Shown one piece after another: positions 20,913 through 29,453 of a stretch of 30,557 nucleotides of DNA. This DNA is from Gudongella sp051744365 (lineage in GTDB: Bacteria; Bacillota; Clostridia; Tissierellales; Tissierellaceae). The notes beneath the pieces were generated by a model. The model saw only the letters and a list, made by a program, of their open reading frames with translations, searched no databases and was not told the DNA's origin. Each line of letters begins with the position of its first letter. The stretch's first letter is position 1. Location of the stretch: assembly GCA_051744365.1 (NCBI GenBank), contig JBNJCX010000022.1:1-30557 (forward strand), given 5' to 3'. Both the position numbers and the translations under genes were made by a program.

Positions 20913-23900
20913 ATTGTCAATGGCCTCCAGAAATTCCTTCAGCCGGTTTATTATATCTCCCTTTATCACAAGGGTTATACTTGGTTGGTTTGACAGGTCA
21001 AATGAAACTGCAGGTCCATATTTCTCTGTTAACATCTGTATTAGATTCAGCTTAATATAGTCACCATTTTCATAGTCAATTCTGACCTTCCTGTCAATTT
21101 GGATTATATTTGTTATGTGGTTCCTGCTCCCAATGCCCCTTATATAGGATATATTCATAAGGTTTTCAACGGGCTTCGGAAGATCCCCGAATCTGTCGAT
21201 AAGTTCGTCAATAAGCTCCCTGTAGTCATCTATGGATTCGATAGTTGAAATTCTTTTGTATATTTCAATCTTCTGCTCCTCATCAGGTATATAGGAAGCT
21301 GAAATATAACCATCCACCTGTATGTCAACTGTGGTATCCAGCTTTTCCTCAATGATATCTCCCTTCAACTTCTTAACAGCCTGACCGAGATACTTGACAT
21401 ATAGGTCATAGCCTATGGTCTCGATGTTTCCGTGCTGCTCGACTCCAAGGAGATTTCCGGCACCTCTGATTTCCAGATCCCGCATTGCTATTTTGAATCC
21501 GGAACCGAATTCAGTGAATTCCTTTATTGCCCTTAATCTTTTTTCTGCAACCTCTGAAAGCACCTTGTCCTTTTGATACACGAAATAAGAAAAGGCAAGC
21601 CTGTTTGATCTTCCTACCCTTCCCCTAAGCTGATACAGCTGTGAAAGTCCGAATTTGTCTGAATCATGGATTATTATGGTATTCACATTTGGTATGTCCA
21701 GCCCTGTTTCGATGATGGTGGTACAGACAAGAACATTGGTTTCCTTATTCATAAAGTCAAGCATTACCTGTTCCAGCTCCCGCTCTGCCATCTGACCATG
21801 GGCTATCACAAAGTCTGCTTCGGGTACCATTTCTCTTAGCTCCATGGTAATCTTGTCTATGGTTTCAACCCTGTTGTATACATAATAAACCTGCCCACCC
21901 CGTGAGATCTCCCTTTGTATGGCATCCCTTACAAGGGTCTTGTTGTACTCTGTCACATAGGTCTGAATCGGATATCTTTCCTCAGGTGGCTCTTCAATAA
22001 CAGACATATCCCTTATTCCTACAAGGGACATATGAAGAGTCCTTGGAATGGGTGTTGCAGTCAATGTAAGAACATCCACATTTTCTTTGATCTTCTTCAA
22101 TTTTTCCTTGTGCTTCACACCGAATCTCTGCTCCTCGTCCACAACCAGAAGTCCAAGGTCCTTAAACACAACATCCTTTGAAAGAAGTCTGTGAGTACCG
22201 ACTACTATATCCAAAAGTCCCTTTCGGAGCATCTCAAGTGAAGCCTGCTGCTCCTTCCTGGTCCTGAATCTACTTAGCATTGCCACAGATATTGGAAAGT
22301 CGCCTAACCTTTCCACAATTGTGTTGTAATGCTGCTGGGCAAGGATGGTAGTGGGTACAAGAATCGCAACCTGCTTACTATCCATTACTGCCTTAAAGGC
22401 AGCTCTTAAAGCGACCTCCGTCTTTCCATATCCAACATCACCGCAAAGGAGCCTGTCCATTGGTTTCTTGTTTTCCATATCCACTTTGATTTCTTCAATT
22501 GAGCTTTTCTGACCCTGGGTTTCCTCGTAGGGAAACATATCCTCAAATTCCCTCTGCCAGGTCGTGTCCGGTGAAAATTCATAGCCTTCCAGCTTTTCCC
22601 GCTTGGCATAAAGCTCCAGAAGGTCTGTTGCCATCTCCTCTATAGCCTTCTTGGTCCTGGTTTTGGTCCTTGACCATTCAGAACCACTCAGCTTATTTAT
22701 TTTGGGTTTGACCGAATCAGAGCCAATATACTTCTGTATCATGCTCATCTGCTCTATTGGAAGATACAGCCTGTCCTTGCCTCTGTATTGGATCAGAAGA
22801 TAATCCTTTTTTATACCCTGAACCGCCAACTGGGATACTCCCAGATATTGTCCTATACCATAGTTTTCATGAACTACGTAGTCTCCTTCATTAAGATCTG
22901 AAAACTGTAGCCTTTCGCCACTGTCCTTTGTCTTCCTGCTTTTTTTCTTTGCCTTTTTCTTTCCGACTCCGTAGATTTCCTTATCTGTTATTACGGACAG
23001 CTTCAGCTCCTCATACTCAAATCCTGCCCTAAGTGAGCCTTCCGCAATAAAAACCTGACCACTCTGAATATTACTATCCCTATCAGTGTAAAATTCTGAG
23101 GAAATGCCTATTTCCTTCAGGGCATCCTTCAGCCTCATTCCCCTGTCCCGAGTCCCAACCAAAATGATTATCTTATATCCCTTATATAGGTATCTGTCCA
23201 GATCCTCCTTCAGAACATCAAGCTTGCCATGGTACACAGGAATAGTCCTCATGCTGAAGCGGACTATTGCCTTGGGAGGGTAGTCGTGATCCTGCTTTAG
23301 GAAGGATGCGCTGGTTATTGCGATTCTCTTCTTCGTTTCGGCTACAATATCTTCGTAGTGGTATTTCAGTTGAAGATGTGACTTAAGCACCTCTCCAACC
23401 TGGAAAAGATCCAGTGTCCTTTGGTGGAATTCATCCATAGCCGCTTCATATTTTTCCCTCAACCTCTTGGGCTCATCCAGCACTATGAGGGATGATTTAT
23501 TAAAATAGTCTATGACAGTACCCATAAGAACCTTAGGCAGATATGGAACCAGCAGGTCCTTGTTTGTAATATGGGAACCCTCCATCAATGAGTCCAGGTA
23601 TTTGCCGAATTTTTCTTCTGCCTTTTCCCGGATTTCAATGGATTCAGCCCTCTCTTTGAATTCCTTGAGCTCTTTTGTCAGCTTTTCTGCTGTTGAGGCT
23701 CTTTCTGATGCTGGAATAATTATCTCTGAGACGGGGTAAATATCGACGTTATCTATTACCTCCAGGGACCTCTGGTCTCTCCAGTCGAAGGTTCTGATTG
23801 AATCCACCTCTGTATCAAAGAACTCTACCCTTGCTGGATATTCCATGTTTGGAGGATAGACATCCAGAATCCCTCCACGTATACTGAATTGACCGGTCTG

Positions 23901-24410
23901 TTCAACAAGGCTTACCCTCTCATAGCCTGAGCTTACAAGGTTTTCTGCAAGCTCCTTCAGGCTTGCTTCCTTTCCCAGCTGTATGTTCAGACTGAAGTCT
24001 TCGAAAGTATTCCTACTGATGATCCGGTCGCCCAGTGCCTCAACAGATGCGATTACTAGAAGACTTTTGTTCTCCATAAGACATGACAATACCTCCAGAC
24101 GCTGATGAGTCCTTTCAGAACTGAAGGCATCTACATCATAGAGTATGATGTCCCTTGAGGGGTATAACCTTACCTTCTCCTCGGGGAGTATGGTCTTGAC
24201 GTCTTCAAAAATCTGTCTAGCTCTGGTTTCACTGTAGGTTAAAAGAAGAATCTGTCTGTTTGTATGACTTTTCAACCCGCACAAAAAATGCCCCAGATTC
24301 TCTTCCATGAGTCCATGGGTTGACAATGGAGATTTGTTGCTTTCTATATCTTCAAGCAGTTTTTTATAAGGTTTTAAATTTAGTAGTGGATCAATAAGAA
24401 AATCCTTCAT
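20886..24410 (-). CDS. mfd: Transcription-repair coupling factor Mfd
   Basis: DNA translocase that removes RNA polymerase stalled at lesions and recruits UvrA. The 1174-residue length is normal. The UvrB-like N-terminal part is followed by the RNA-polymerase-interacting segment (LNEGDYVVHENYGIGQYLG, about 505-525). Next is the RecG-like helicase with Walker A GDVGYGKTE near residue 657 and the DEEQRFG box near 758, then TATPIPRTLHMSL. The C-terminal domain contains the TRG-like GRVGRSNRLAFSYF and GAGNLLGVEQHG. It starts after GGGAGG, 31 bases downstream of pth. No break or missing motif is seen. Confidence 0.97.
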   Translation of the reverse strand: MKDFLIDPLLNLKPYKKLLEDIESNKSPLSTHGLMEENLGHFLCGLKSHTNRQILLLTYSETRARQIFEDVKTILPEEKVRLYPSRDIILYDVDAFSSERTHQRLEVLSCLMENKSLLVIASVEALGDRIISRNTFEDFSLNIQLGKEASLKELAENLVSSGYERVSLVEQTGQFSIRGGILDVYPPNMEYPARVEFFDTEVDSIRTFDWRDQRSLEVIDNVDIYPVSEIIIPASERASTAEKLTKELKEFKERAESIEIREKAEEKFGKYLDSLMEGSHITNKDLLVPYLPKVLMGTVIDYFNKSSLIVLDEPKRLREKYEAAMDEFHQRTLDLFQVGEVLKSHLQLKYHYEDIVAETKKRIAITSASFLKQDHDYPPKAIVRFSMRTIPVYHGKLDVLKEDLDRYLYKGYKIIILVGTRDRGMRLKDALKEIGISSEFYTDRDSNIQSGQVFIAEGSLRAGFEYEELKLSVITDKEIYGVGKKKAKKKSRKTKDSGERLQFSDLNEGDYVVHENYGIGQYLGVSQLAVQGIKKDYLLIQYRGKDRLYLPIEQMSMIQKYIGSDSVKPKINKLSGSEWSRTKTRTKKAIEEMATDLLELYAKREKLEGYEFSPDTTWQREFEDMFPYEETQGQKSSIEEIKVDMENKKPMDRLLCGDVGYGKTEVALRAAFKAVMDSKQVAILVPTTILAQQHYNTIVERLGDFPISVAMLSRFRTRKEQQASLEMLRKGLLDIVVGTHRLLSKDVVFKDLGLLVVDEEQRFGVKHKEKLKKIKENVDVLTLTATPIPRTLHMSLVGIRDMSVIEEPPEERYPIQTYVTEYNKTLVRDAIQREISRGGQVYYVYNRVETIDKITMELREMVPEADFVIAHGQMAERELEQVMLDFMNKETNVLVCTTIIETGLDIPNVNTIIIHDSDKFGLSQLYQLRGRVGRSNRLAFSYFVYQKDKVLSEVAEKRLRAIKEFTEFGSGFKIAMRDLEIRGAGNLLGVEQHGNIETIGYDLYVKYLGQAVKKLKGDIIEEKLDTTVDIQVDGYISASYIPDEEQKIEIYKRISTIESIDDYRELIDELIDRFGDLPKPVENLMNISYIRGIGSRNHITNIIQIDRKVRIDYENGDYIKLNLIQMLTEKYGPAVSFDLSNQPSITLVIKGDIINRLKEFLEAIDNFTQLGNSV

Positions 24411-24431
24411 TTGAATCCTCCCAAAGGTTTA

Positions 24432-24454
24432 AGCCCAGGTTTTAGTCCTGGGCT
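24432..24454 (-). other. GC-rich hairpin at the pth-mfd junction
   Basis: AGCCCAGG (24432-24439) pairs with CCTGGGCT (24447-24454) and includes the pth stop codon. Without a U-run it looks like an attenuator or mRNA-stability element ahead of the mfd ribosome site. Confidence 0.45.
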
Positions 24455-25020
24455 GTGTTTCGAATATTGAATTCATTCATTGCTTTATCTATTCCGTTTT
24501 TTACAAAATCCTCAGCTGCAGCTGCTGCCCTGTCTACAGCCTTGTCCATAAGCTTTTTTTCATCAGAGCTGAACCTACTCAGCACAAAATCGGCCAGGTC
24601 ATAGTAGGACGGCTTTTTACCGATACCCACCTTCAGCCTTGGGAAATTGTCTGTCTGGATATGATAGATAATGGACTTAAGACCATTGTGGGAGCCTGCG
24701 CTTCCCTTCTTCTTAAGCCTTATTGTGGCAAAGTCGATATCTATGTCATCCACAACAACCAGAAGATTTTCCGGCGGCAGCTTGTAGAAATCCATGACTT
24801 CCCTTATCGACTCACCGCTGTTGTTCATATAGGTGGATGGCTTGACCAGAAGAACCTTTTCATTTCCGATAAATCCTTCACCGGTCAAAGCTTTGAATCT
24901 TAACCTGTTTAGCTTTATTCCGTTGGATTCAGCCAATTTATCGACTACATTAAATCCCACATTGTGTCTTGTTTCGGAATACTTGCTTCCCGGATTTCCT
25001 AATCCTGCTATTACAATCAC
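24442..25020 (-). CDS. pth: Peptidyl-tRNA hydrolase
   Basis: Frees tRNA from prematurely released peptidyl-tRNA. The 192-residue protein starts MIVIAGLGNPGSKYSETRHN with the catalytic histidine in ETRHNVGFNVVD. It also has LLVKPSTYMNNSGES, VVVDDIDIDFATIRLKKKGS and AGSHNGLKSI, covering all Pth signatures. Length is normal. It lies 23 bases after prs and just before mfd, the usual Firmicutes order glmU-prs-pth-mfd. A hairpin spans its stop codon. Confidence 0.97.
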   Translation of the reverse strand: MIVIAGLGNPGSKYSETRHNVGFNVVDKLAESNGIKLNRLRFKALTGEGFIGNEKVLLVKPSTYMNNSGESIREVMDFYKLPPENLLVVVDDIDIDFATIRLKKKGSAGSHNGLKSIIYHIQTDNFPRLKVGIGKKPSYYDLADFVLSRFSSDEKKLMDKAVDRAAAAAEDFVKNGIDKAMNEFNIRNTAQD

Positions 25021-25043
25021 ATAATCAACTCCTTGCTATGTGA

Positions 25044-25991
25044 CTATTCGAAAATAATGCTGACTGATTCATTGCTGTTGATTCTTCTTATGGCCTCAGC
25101 AAGTATCGGTGCAACACTTACTACCTCGATCTTTTCAATTCTCGCCATCTCTGCCAAAGGAATTGTGTCTGTTATTACAAATTTTTCAAGCTCCGAATTG
25201 TGAATTCTATCCAACGCAGGTCCTGACAGTACACCATGTGTTGCACATCCGTATATTTTTTTGGCTCCAAAGCTCTTCAGTACACTGGCAGCCTTTACAA
25301 TTGTGCCGGCGGTATCAATAATATCATCAACAAGAACTACGTTCTTACCTTCGATGTCACCTATTACATTCATAACTTCCGAGACATTTGCCTTTGGACG
25401 TCTCTTCTCAATTATTGCTATTGGAAGATCAAGTATATTTGCAAATGCTCTTGCTCTAGTAACTCCTCCAAGGTCAGGTGAGACTATGACAGTGTCTTCA
25501 TCTACAATGTCCTTGAAAAATTCTGCCAGTATAGGCACCGCTGAAAGGTGGTCAACTGGTATGTCGAAATATCCCTGTATCTGACCTGCATGGAGATCCA
25601 TGCCAATTACCCTGTCAGCTCCTGCAGTTGTGAGCAGATTGGCCACAAGCTTAGCTGTTATGGGTTCCCTGGCTTTGGTTTTCCTATCCTGTCTGGCATA
25701 TCCATAGTATGGTATAACTGCATTTATTCTACCTGCGGAAGCTCTTTTGACTGCATCTATAAGAATCAAAAGCTCCATAAGGTTGTCATTTACTGGTGTG
25801 TTTGTAGGCTGAATTATATATACATCACAACCTCTGACTGTTTCTGCGATATTCACGTTGATCTCACCGTCACTGAAATGGGTTACATCACACGTACCCA
25901 AGGCAATGCCCAGCTCCTGGCAAATATTCTTGGCCAGTTCCCTGTTGGCATTTCCGGTGAAAACCTTGATTCCACCTAAACAAAGGTTCAT
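25044..25991 (-). CDS. prs: Ribose-phosphate pyrophosphokinase
   Basis: Makes PRPP from ribose-5-phosphate and ATP for purine, pyrimidine, histidine and NAD synthesis. The 315-residue sequence shows KVFTGNANRELAKNI, the flexible-loop residues YYGYARQDRKTKAREPITAK, DLHAGQIQGYFDIPVDHL, and the PRPP-binding loop NVVLVDDIIDTAGTI. AGGAGG lies 8 bases before the ATG. It follows glmU by 16 bases, so wall-precursor and PRPP supply are co-expressed. The PRPP made also feeds hpt nearby. Confidence 0.97.
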   Translation of the reverse strand: MNLCLGGIKVFTGNANRELAKNICQELGIALGTCDVTHFSDGEINVNIAETVRGCDVYIIQPTNTPVNDNLMELLILIDAVKRASAGRINAVIPYYGYARQDRKTKAREPITAKLVANLLTTAGADRVIGMDLHAGQIQGYFDIPVDHLSAVPILAEFFKDIVDEDTVIVSPDLGGVTRARAFANILDLPIAIIEKRRPKANVSEVMNVIGDIEGKNVVLVDDIIDTAGTIVKAASVLKSFGAKKIYGCATHGVLSGPALDRIHNSELEKFVITDTIPLAEMARIEKIEVVSVAPILAEAIRRINSNESVSIIFE

Positions 25992-26007
25992 TTCAACATC
26001 CTCCTAG

Positions 26008-27393
26008 TTATTTGTGTTTTTTTAGTCCCTTCTTCTCAACCCATCCTGCCTTGTTTACCTGCCTTGCACGGGCTATTGAAAGTTCTCCTTCACCCACATT
26101 GTCCGTTATGGTTGAGCCAGCTGCCACATAGCCCCAGTCATGCACCTGAACTGGCGCTATTAGATTTGAATTGCTTCCGATAAATGCATTGTCACCTATG
26201 ATAGACTTGAATTTTTTTTGTCCATCGTAATTTACAAATACAACTCCACAACCGATATTTACTCCTTTTCCAATCTGGGCATCTCCCACATAGGATAAAT
26301 GGCTTGCCTTGGAATTGTCCCCCAGGACAGCCTTCTTGATTTCTACGAAGTTTCCGATCTTAACATTCTTCCCAAGAACCGAGTCCGGTCTTAGATGAGC
26401 ATAGGGACCAATTTTGCAGCCATCGTCAACTTTGCTCTTTTCTATTAGGGTGGATTCTATAGATACGCCATCACCAATAATACTATCCACTATTCGCGTT
26501 GTTCCCCTTATAATGCAATCATGACCTAATACGGTGCTTCCTTCAAGAACTGCACCGGGATATATCGTGGTATCCATTCCGATTATAACAGTAGGCTCGA
26601 TATAGGTATTCTTCGGGTTAATGAGTGTGACACCGTTTTCCATATGCACAGTATTAATCCTGGCTCTCATTATATCATCAGCCTGGGCAAGTTGCATCCT
26701 CGAGTTTATACCATGCATTTCTGTTGCATCTTCTATCATAAATGCTCCCACCTTGTAGCCTCCATGGACCAACACGCTAATAACATCAGTCAGGTAGTAT
26801 TCATTCTGACTGTTGTCATTGTCTATTCCCTGAAGTCCTAGCTTTAACTCTTTGCCACTGAAGCAATATATTCCAGAATTGATTTCACTTATTGCCCTTT
26901 GCTCCTCTGTTGCATCCTTATGCTCCACAATTCCCTGAAGACTCTTGTCTTCCTTCCTGACAATTCGGCCGTAGCCGGTGGGGTCCGGTAGCTCTGCTGT
27001 GAGAACTGTTGCTTTATTCCCTTGTGAATCGTGGTATTCCATAAGCATTGTCAGAGTGGTCTCTGTAATAAGAGGAGTATCCCCGCAGAGCACAACAACG
27101 TTGTCGTTGTCATCCACATGGTCAATCCCCTGCATGACAGCATAACCTGTGCCGTATGGTGCTCCCTCCTGTAGGGGCTGTTCCTCATAGATTATATTCT
27201 CGCCGGATATGCTTTCCATGACCTCGTCCTTGCCATGTCCTACGATTACAATATTTTTACTGATGCCCGCTCCCTGAGCTGCATCAAGTACATAGGACAG
27301 AAGAGGCCTCCCGGAAATTTTATGCAATACTTTTGGATGTCGGGATTTCATTCTGGTTCCTTCTCCGGCTGCCAGTATTATTCCAATATTCAT
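26008..27393 (-). CDS. glmU: Bifunctional GlmU: glucosamine-1-P acetyltransferase / GlcNAc-1-P uridylyltransferase
   Basis: Makes UDP-N-acetylglucosamine, the first nucleotide sugar of peptidoglycan and teichoic acid synthesis. The 461-residue protein has the N-terminal pyrophosphorylase domain (1-about 230; LAAGEGTRMKSRHPKVLHKI, GTGYAVMQG, VLCGDTPLI) and a left-handed beta-helix acetyltransferase domain made of hexapeptide repeats (from about 250; RPDSVLGKNVKIGNFVEIK, GVNIGCGVVFVNYDG). GAGGTG precedes the ATG by 7 bases. It lies downstream of spoVG after that gene's terminator; no clear promoter was found in the 131-base gap. Confidence 0.97.
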   Translation of the reverse strand: MNIGIILAAGEGTRMKSRHPKVLHKISGRPLLSYVLDAAQGAGISKNIVIVGHGKDEVMESISGENIIYEEQPLQEGAPYGTGYAVMQGIDHVDDNDNVVVLCGDTPLITETTLTMLMEYHDSQGNKATVLTAELPDPTGYGRIVRKEDKSLQGIVEHKDATEEQRAISEINSGIYCFSGKELKLGLQGIDNDNSQNEYYLTDVISVLVHGGYKVGAFMIEDATEMHGINSRMQLAQADDIMRARINTVHMENGVTLINPKNTYIEPTVIIGMDTTIYPGAVLEGSTVLGHDCIIRGTTRIVDSIIGDGVSIESTLIEKSKVDDGCKIGPYAHLRPDSVLGKNVKIGNFVEIKKAVLGDNSKASHLSYVGDAQIGKGVNIGCGVVFVNYDGQKKFKSIIGDNAFIGSNSNLIAPVQVHDWGYVAAGSTITDNVGEGELSIARARQVNKAGWVEKKGLKKHK

Positions 27394-27502
27394 TTTTAAA
27401 CACCTCTTTTTATATTCCCTCCATATTATTTTAACCCATATATCTTATAAGTCCACACCAAATTGATAAATATGCAAAAAAACACAAAGCTCTGTCAGAG
27501 AA

Positions 27503-27524
27503 TAAAAGAGCCCTAAGGGCTCTT
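27503..27524 (-). terminator. Terminator of spoVG
   Basis: AAGAGCCC (27506-27513), TAA loop and its exact complement (27517-27524), followed on the minus strand by TTTTATTCT. It begins directly at the spoVG stop codon. The tail is short, so partial read-through into glmU is likely. Confidence 0.72.
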
Positions 27525-27788
27525 CTACTCTGCTGTCAAAGCTTTTTCGTATTCTGCAAAAACAGCCTCTTGAATTTTTTGCCTAGTGGTGGCATTAATC
27601 GGGTGAGCGATGTCCCTGAATTCACCATCTGCCATTTTTCTACTTGGCATAGCAATAAACAATCCGTTCTGACCCTCAATAACCTTAATATCATGTACAA
27701 CAAATTCTTCGTCGAACGTGACTGAAACTATTGCCTTCATTTTGCCTTCTTCTGTAACCTTCCTAACCCTTACGTCTGTAATCTTCAT
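27525..27788 (-). CDS. spoVG: SpoVG family RNA/DNA-binding regulator
   Basis: Small conserved regulator that binds nucleic acids and influences sporulation, capsule and division in various Firmicutes. The 87-residue protein matches the family from end to end: MKITDVRVRKVTEEGKMKAIVSV, DEEFVVHDIKVIEGQNGLFI, AMPSRKMADGEFRDIAHPIN and a short helix. It is transcribed away from murC, from a sigma-H-type promoter at 27836-27860. A GGTGGTGAG ribosome site precedes the ATG. purR, often just upstream, is not here. Confidence 0.95.
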   Translation of the reverse strand: MKITDVRVRKVTEEGKMKAIVSVTFDEEFVVHDIKVIEGQNGLFIAMPSRKMADGEFRDIAHPINATTRQKIQEAVFAEYEKALTAE

Positions 27789-27835
27789 TGTCTCACCACC
27801 TTCCTCGACGGTTCTATTGCATATTACTATTAATT

Positions 27836-27860
27836 ATTCTACATTTTTTTGCCAATTCCT
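27836..27860 (-). promoter_or_regulatory. Sigma-H-type promoter of spoVG
   Basis: Minus strand AGGAATT (27854-27860), 13 bases, AGAAT (27836-27840), matching the sigma-H pattern AGGAWWT ... RGAAT. spoVG is a classic sigma-H target in Bacillus subtilis. The spacer is A-rich. About 40 bases of leader precede the start codon. Confidence 0.65.
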
Positions 27861-27902
27861 TCTTTTTTTTGAAAATTATAAATTTTTTTATGAAATTTGT
27901 CC

Positions 27903-27930
27903 TTTATATTTTTTTTTGATATGATATAAT
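27903..27930 (+). promoter_or_regulatory. Promoter of murC
   Basis: TTTATA, 16 bases, TATAAT with an upstream TG (TGATATAAT, extended -10). A long T-run lies within the spacer. Transcription would start near 27937, leaving a leader of about 70 bases before the AGGAGG site. Confidence 0.65.
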
Positions 27931-27940
27931 CATTCAATGT

Positions 27941-27953
27941 GTTTCCGAACAAT
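27941..27953. promoter_or_regulatory. PurBox-like sequence in the murC leader
   Basis: GTTTCCGAACAAT matches 12 of 13 positions of the PurR box pattern AWWWCCGAACWWT. Only one box is clear; PurR normally uses two. Just downstream of the predicted murC transcription start. Confidence 0.3.
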
Positions 27954-28007
27954 ATCTATTTGGGCGGGCAGTCAGATTATAATTCAAATTATCCAGGAGG
28001 AAAATAA

Positions 28008-29408
28008 ATGTTTGAAATAAATTTAAGTAGTCCCAAATACCGAAAGGTCCATTTTATAGGGATCGGCGGCATCAGCATGAGTGGACTGGCAGAAATTCTC
28101 ATAGACAAGGGAATCTCTGTTTCAGGAACAGATACAACGGACAGTGACATAGTGAACCACCTAAGAACACTTGGTGCAAAGATCTTTATTGGTCACAGCA
28201 AAGAAAATATTGGAGATTCAGATCTTATAATATATACGGATGCAATTTCTACAGACAATGAGGAGCTTCTAGCCGCTATTGCATCACCTGCTCCCGTTAT
28301 AGACAGGGCAGCTTTTTTAGGCGCTTTGATGAGAAACTATAAGAACTCCATCGCAGTGTCTGGAACCCATGGCAAGACAACTACCACAAGTATGATAGCA
28401 ACGATTATCAATAATCCGAATATAAATCCTACCATACTTCTTGGTGGAGAACTGGATGATATTGGTGGGAACGTAAAGCTGGGCTCAGATGATTATCTTC
28501 TGACAGAGGCCTGCGAGTACAAGGCTAACATACTTAAATATTCTCCGTCCATTGCCATTGTTTTAAATATTGACGAGGACCATCTCGATTTCTTCAAGAG
28601 CATGGACCATATATCGGATACATTCAAAGGTTTTCTATTGAATCTCCAAAAGGACGACTACGCCATACTTAATAATGATGACCCACACGTAAGAAAGCTG
28701 CTTCCCAAGGTTAATTCCAATATAATAACCTTCGGCATAGATGAAGCTGCAGATTACGAGGCTAAAAACATCAGCTTCAACGATAGGGGATATCCCGAAT
28801 ACGAACTTTATATCAAGGGTGAAAAGTCGATGACCATAAAACTTAGTGTAATGGGAATCCACAATATATATAATTCTCTTGCTGCAATTGTCGCAACAAA
28901 TATTATGGATATTGATATGGAATATATTGCGGAAAAGATTTTTACCTATACAGGAGTACACAGAAGGCTTGAACACAAGGGTTTTCTTGGCAATGTTGAA
29001 ATAATCGATGATTATGCCCACCATCCGACAGAAATAAGGGCAAGTCTTGGAGCTTTAAGGCAAGCAACTAAAAACAGAATATATTGCATATTCCAGCCTC
29101 ATACATTTACTAGGACAAAAATCCTTCTTGAAAGCTTTTCAGAAGCATTCAAGGATGCTGACAAAATTGTTATAGCAGACATCTATGCAGCCAGGGAAAA
29201 AGACTTTGGAGAAATCCACTCCAGAGAGCTTGCTCTGAGAATCAAAGCTAAGGGATTTGATGCAGTTTACCTGGGATCCTTTGACGAGATTGAATCGTTT
29301 ATACTAAAGGAGACATCTGACAGCGATGTAGTTGTCACTATGGGCGCCGGTAACATATTTAAAATTGGAGATAACTTGCTTAAAAAATGCTTTAACAAAG
29401 TTATTTAA
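28008..29408 (+). CDS. murC: UDP-N-acetylmuramate--L-alanine ligase
   Basis: Adds the first amino acid of the peptidoglycan stem to UDP-MurNAc. The 466-residue protein has the N-terminal dinucleotide-like fold (VHFIGIGGISMSGLAEIL), the ATP P-loop SGTHGKTTTTSMIATI near residue 119, the LLTEACEYKANIL and NIDEDHLDFFKS central motifs, and the C-terminal domain with DDYAHHPTEIRASL and FQPHTFTRTK. AGGAGG lies before the ATG. It is the only plus-strand gene here, divergent from spoVG and ending in a terminator. With glmU it covers two separate steps of wall-precursor synthesis. Confidence 0.97.
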   Translation: MFEINLSSPKYRKVHFIGIGGISMSGLAEILIDKGISVSGTDTTDSDIVNHLRTLGAKIFIGHSKENIGDSDLIIYTDAISTDNEELLAAIASPAPVIDRAAFLGALMRNYKNSIAVSGTHGKTTTTSMIATIINNPNINPTILLGGELDDIGGNVKLGSDDYLLTEACEYKANILKYSPSIAIVLNIDEDHLDFFKSMDHISDTFKGFLLNLQKDDYAILNNDDPHVRKLLPKVNSNIITFGIDEAADYEAKNISFNDRGYPEYELYIKGEKSMTIKLSVMGIHNIYNSLAAIVATNIMDIDMEYIAEKIFTYTGVHRRLEHKGFLGNVEIIDDYAHHPTEIRASLGALRQATKNRIYCIFQPHTFTRTKILLESFSEAFKDADKIVIADIYAAREKDFGEIHSRELALRIKAKGFDAVYLGSFDEIESFILKETSDSDVVVTMGAGNIFKIGDNLLKKCFNKVI

Positions 29409-29419
29409 TTGAAATTAAT

Positions 29420-29453
29420 GGGGCATATCGCCAAGCGGTATGCCCCTATTTTT
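29420..29453 (+). terminator. Terminator of murC
   Basis: GGGGCATA (29420-29427) pairs with TATGCCCC (29439-29446). The stem can extend inward through a T-G pair and CGC/GCG to a CAA loop. TATTTTTT follows. It lies between convergent murC and the antiporter gene. Confidence 0.88.

Noticed and set aside
27860..27920. T-runs between spoVG and murC as terminators
   Set aside because: No hairpin precedes them; they lie in promoter DNA of two divergent genes and look like A/T-rich upstream elements.
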